A DNA stretch of 64,000 nt from Oscheius onirici (taxonomy: Eukaryota; Nematoda; Chromadorea; Rhabditida; Rhabditidae), in the NCBI GenBank assembly GCA_932521025.1, contig OW051469.1:5034398-5098397 (forward strand), read 5' to 3'. The position numbers and the translations under genes are program-made. Below, in pieces: positions 60,001 through 64,000 of this stretch. The notes beneath the pieces were generated by a model. That model was not told where the DNA came from and did not search any database. It saw only the letters and a list, made by a program, of their open reading frames with translations. The first letter of the stretch is position 1. Each line of letters opens with the position of its first letter.

Positions 60001-63000
60001 AAATCATACGAATGTGGGCTGGAAAGAAATAAAAGAGAAGGACGGGAACTGCCAATTTGACATTGTTGACCTTGCCTGGACTAACGGATCACGGCATAAA
60101 ATGCTATTGGGGTGAGGTGGAGGACGAGAGTTTGTGACAAAAAAGGACAGTGGCGCCGGTGGATGCGACACTGGGAACGGCTGATCTGAAGAGACAGCTC
60201 GTGATTTTTACTGTCTAACCAGTAGTTTTTGGAGCGCCAATTATCACGACTCGAATGTGATGTTGATTGGGGGAGAAAAAGCGGCTTTGATCTCAGCTGC
60301 TTGTACGATGGGCGGGGGACTGTGTGAGAGAAGAGATGATAGAGAGACAGGAAGTGCTAGGAAGCAAATTTCGATCCGCGTCAAACGCGGTTCTCACTTC
60401 CGTACATCTGTCGGCTTCATGTTTTCGGGGAAAGAACTCGGAAAAAGTGAAAGACTCTTCTACATAACGGAAGCATGGTGACCAACGTAGTTTAACTCGA
60501 CACGATGTGAAAAAACTATGGCAGGTACTTTCCTAAATGCGTTTCTGCAAAAGGCTTTTCGGATTTTGCCGTCAATCTTGTCCCAAAAATAGCGTCTCTG
60601 TCTCAAATATCCAATAATAAATTTCCACACTAGATCAACAAGCAACCGTCACCATAAATTTGCCAGGGGAAGCAGCAAGTTCCATTTCTCTCTGTCTCTC
60701 TCCTCAAAAGGCGAACCGCCTCCGGCTGAACTCTTTCTCTGATTGTAACATTACGGTTTTTGGAACAACAAGCCTACGGGTAGGTTAATGGCAACGGTTA
60801 ATCTTCCCATAATGACAGAGGGTAGGAAATACTGTCTTGAGCTGGTAGGAATGAAAAGATCAGAGCGCGAAATTCACTCACTTTCTTCCCAATTAGAGGT
60901 CAGGTTTTGCAACCTGCCAACCGGAGGTTCGACAGGCTGACAATGGCGATTAGAGAGGGCGCCCGGTCAGCTAAGGCAGAGCTAATTTGGCGACTTTTAG
61001 CCTTTGCGACTAGGTAGCCATTGTTCTGCATCTGTCAAAAGTAGTGGCTAATCCGAATTTTTCTAGAGTCAAGATAAGATAACAATAGACCGAGAAGCGG
61101 CTACCTGTCTCTCGTACCAGAGAAATGTCAGCGAAAAATGCGAAACAGTAGACTTCGAACAGTCTTATCAAGAAATGGAGGAAGTCAGTCGCTGAGAATT
61201 TACGATCGTTGTACTGGGGGATCGGGGACCTTTGCTCGAAATAGGGTAAAAGTGGCAAAACTTCGAACAAAGTTAGATGTGGCAAAAAGATTAGTCCAGA
61301 AGAGTAAACCGTGTATATTTTCGCTGTTTAGGATTTGGAGAGAAGCCCTCGGCGAAATGGGACGCCTCTCGGTTAGATGCGTTCAGTGGATAAGAGCCCG
61401 GATCACGGAGACTGTCTCTCTAATTTCCAGTGGTTTCGAGGATGCCATTGGGGAAAGGGAAAAGCAGTGAACAGTCTGTCTAAAAATGTATTTTATGTCG
61501 GGAAAGTGTTGGACTATCCAAAAGAGAGCCCACTATAAAAAGTGTATAGTTCCTGTCTGTTGACAGATTAGGTATGCACGAGACGGATATAGCTGCGCGT
61601 TGCCATAGCAAAAAGTGGTAGTCCGATTCGGATTGGTAAATAGCCAGTAATTTAGAGGAGTAGCTAGATATTAATTATTCGGATGCACAATACTTTCTGT
61701 ACTCAAAACTGTAGTATTTCGACTGTTCTACTGGCTTTGAGAGCAGGTCTAAGCTCGAATCGTTTGTAATAGAAACACTCCCATAAGAAGGTCGGACTCG
61801 AGAGTGACTCATTCCGGGCAGTTTGTATGCAAAATGAGGTGTGAAGCAGGGATCATCGTGTACGAGAGAGATTGACCAAGAGGTGGACCGTTTGCTTATG
61901 TCTCCCCAGGTGTCGACGATCTCGCTTCGACAGAGGACCAACATTCGCACGGCTATTATGTCCTTGTGAGAGGACGGCAAACAATACGGATTTTCATCAA
62001 CAGAAGAAGGGGACCGTTCCGATCAAACCCCATTTCCTTAATTAAAATAGTCTGAACTTCAGTATAAGTTATAAACCAAGAGAGTTCTCACTAGCTATTG
62101 ACGCCAAAAATAGTGTGGGAAGTCACAAACATCACCTCGTAAAAAGCTGCTGCAGAATGGCTGACAGTAAAACTTGGAAGGAAAACAGCGGTTTTATAAA
62201 CATGGGAAATGGCTGATTGCCTCCTCTTCCTCCCTTTTTAGGCAAACAGTACCCCGTTACTCATTGTCAGAGGTATCACAAAGGGAGCATGAAAACAGGA
62301 GGACTGTTAAATTTGCACCTCTCACTATGTTCTACAACTTTCGAAAGCAAAAAAGCCGAAAAAGGAGATCTTCTGTTTGAAAAACGAAAAAGAAGAACCG
62401 ACTCAAAAAAAAACCACGACTGTTGCCCAATGACTCTTTTGTCGGTTCCCCCGCTGCTTTTCCCAAATCTGGCCGCCAGACGGCATGTCGGTAAACCGTG
62501 TCCAAAGTGCCAAGAGGACGACGACTGGGTCAGGCCAAGTGACCCTCATCGTCGACAATGATCTGTTTGTCTTGAGCCACTAACACCCGGTCTCCATAAA
62601 TAAGGTGTGCAAGAGGAGAAAACGGAGGAAAGTTTTGAATGAGTCAGAATATGTTATTCGGAAGTTATCTTTCATCTGGCAGTGTTCTCGTTTTCATGTT
62701 GAGAATATCTTGGAATACATCGAAACGCAGTCAGTCGAAGCTATAGATGGGGTAAAGTCAGATGAAGCTGTTACATGAACAGAACTCACGAGTGAGAACA
62801 ATTACTTGTCAGGAGTTCTGTGATTACTCGATTTTTTGGCTGAGACTTTTAGTGTTGAAGCTGCAAGACTCCCTCATTTTAAATCCTGGAAAATATAGAC
62901 ATTTTGGTTGCAAAAAGAAAGAGGGTAAAATTGGTCTAAACTTCATGCTCTTCTGTTTTTAAAACCTCTTTACGAGGATCTGAACGATTCAGTTGACTAT

Positions 63001-63702
63001 CATCCCACTGTGCCTATTTCGATTCCAAAAACATCTTTCTTTTCCAATAAAAAGTAGACAGTCACAAGCTTGTGTATTCTGTTTTCTGAACTTCTTCACA
63101 CGTATTTTCTCGAGGTGTTCGGAAACTGAAAGAAGTCAAAGGAAAAGGAGTACTATGAGGATACGAGAAACGTCGTACGTGGTCAAAAATTCCTTCCGCT
63201 ACCGCCGGACTACCACCACGGAAATTGCGGAACTGGACCCGAGAAAAGCCTCTCGGCAAACGAATATGAACATCAGGCAGACTGGTCAGACATATTTGTC
63301 TCGCCAGATCGACAGGTTCAACTTTTTCCACATTTCCTAGTCCTTGGCATCTGCCAAATAAAATTTGGTCTTCCTCTTCGAAAATGGCTGTGCGCGGCTG
63401 CTTGTAGTGATTTGTGACGCCTAATTATACCAGTTGTTAGACGGAGAGGTACACAAAATTGGCGCGTGGACAATTGGTTTTGGTCTTTGACTGGGTTTTG
63501 AAGAAGGAAACTTTTCCAAAGCTGAGAAGTGGAAAGAGAAGCAACGTCGCTGAAACTGGGTGAAAAAAGTGGAATGAAAATAGACTGGTCTTTCCGAAGG
63601 TCAAAGTGTCCGCGGAAAAAGTGCAACCGCAATCTGAAACCTTTTACATTATCAAAAAAATTCACAAAATACAAGCGGAAAGTATGAAAAAGTGGGGGAA
63701 CT
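57100..63702. other. 6.6 kb region with no recognisable gene
   Basis: Lies between the start of the LURAP1-like gene and the end of the right-edge gene, both on the minus strand. Scattered ORFs up to 114 codons (59239-59547, 61138-61470, 62217-62561) have no acceptor/donor framing, poor codon balance or low-complexity content. It may hold regulatory DNA for the LURAP1-like gene, unrecognised 5' untranslated exons, or non-coding RNA genes. Confidence 0.45.
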
Positions 63703-63966
63703 CTACAGAACTGGTGTGTAAAGAGGAGGATCAAGACTGGCCGGCAGAGTCAGTCTTCTGGCAGTAGAAGGGATAGGAGTTACTGGAGGAGAGGATAGGT
63801 CAATCAGATCGGCTTCGATGGGCCATTCTGGCGGAACAATCGATGGATCGGAGATCGTCTTCCTTCTCTTCATCTGATCGAGAGTCTTTCTGAATTTGTT
63901 GGAGCACTTCTCGACCACATCTTCCGTCTTCTTTTTGAGTGATTGGACAAGCTCAGTGCGAAAGTC
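63703..63966 (-). CDS. Last exon of an unidentified gene entering from the right edge
   Basis: Behind a TTTAG acceptor at 63967-63968 an open frame of 88 codons reads DFRTELVQSLKKKTEDVVEK, KRRKTISDPSIVPPEWPI and a Pro/Leu-rich end PLYTPVL, stop TAG 63703-63705. Codons are coding-like throughout. RRKTIS is a good basophilic-kinase site. An amphipathic Lys/Glu helix comes first, then a disordered Pro/Ser-rich tail. The rest of the gene lies outside the window and no family was recognised. Confidence 0.6.
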   Translation of the reverse strand, partial: DFRTELVQSLKKKTEDVVEKCSNKFRKTLDQMKRRKTISDPSIVPPEWPIEADLIDLSSPPVTPIPSTARRLTLPASLDPPLYTPVL

Positions 63967-64000
63967 CTAAACTCTACACTTTTAACGATAAATAGAAAAC

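Noticed and set aside
1-64000. Bacterial-style operons, insertion sequences, CRISPR arrays, rRNA genes
   Set aside because: Spliced genes, nematode families and polyadenylation signals show eukaryotic DNA; no direct-repeat arrays or rRNA-like sequence were seen.

Overview
The window looks like a piece of nematode chromosome, most likely a free-living rhabditid (clade V) relative of Caenorhabditis. The evidence is a Srh-class chemoreceptor, a nematode-type MyoD (hlh-1), tyrosine hydroxylase (cat-2), a two-RGS-domain protein (rgs-3-like), an acetyl-CoA hydrolase (acer-1-like), very short introns ending in a T-rich stretch plus CAG, and several start codons that sit directly behind a splice-acceptor-like TTTCAG, as expected for spliced-leader trans-splicing. 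Nothing prokaryotic, viral or CRISPR-like was seen. Genes were rebuilt by hand from reading frame, codon phase and GT/AG (or GC/AG) borders, so exon ends are predictions.

Layout. 0-12.6 kb: the 3' end of a gene at the left edge, then mostly non-coding DNA with a candidate Gly/His-rich exon, one small ORF, a perfect hairpin and two tRNA-like (SINE-like) relics. 12.6-18 kb: a small secreted protein, two clusters of unidentified coding exons, and a Srh chemoreceptor. 18-31 kb (minus strand): tyrosine hydroxylase, a decayed non-LTR retrotransposon, and rgs-3, whose internal exon has been copied in inverted orientation just past its 3' end. 30.7-33.6 kb: three tightly packed minus-strand units, including an SLC22-type transporter with two reading-frame breaks and a Lys-rich protein with two in-frame TAG codons. 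34-41 kb: a sulfotransferase, the acer-1-like gene with a tRNA-Tyr in one intron, and the PAT-complex subunit Asterix. 41-49 kb: a long CCCH zinc-finger/coiled-coil protein of ZFC3H1 type, a decayed HAD-like gene, a small conserved-looking gene and a 3-beta-HSD-like dehydrogenase. 49-64 kb: hlh-1 with a 2.5 kb upstream region, a LURAP1-like coiled-coil protein, 6.6 kb of non-coding DNA, and the last exon of a gene that enters from the right edge.

The genes are unrelated in function, as is usual on nematode autosomes: dopamine synthesis, G-protein signalling, chemosensation, membrane-protein biogenesis, acetyl-CoA metabolism, nuclear RNA surveillance and muscle specification. The main oddities are genome mechanics: introns of about 29-40 nt with GTTCG/GTTAG donors, three GC-AG introns, an inverted exon copy of rgs-3 open in a new frame, an ORF with two Gln-like TAG codons, and a tRNA gene nested in an intron.
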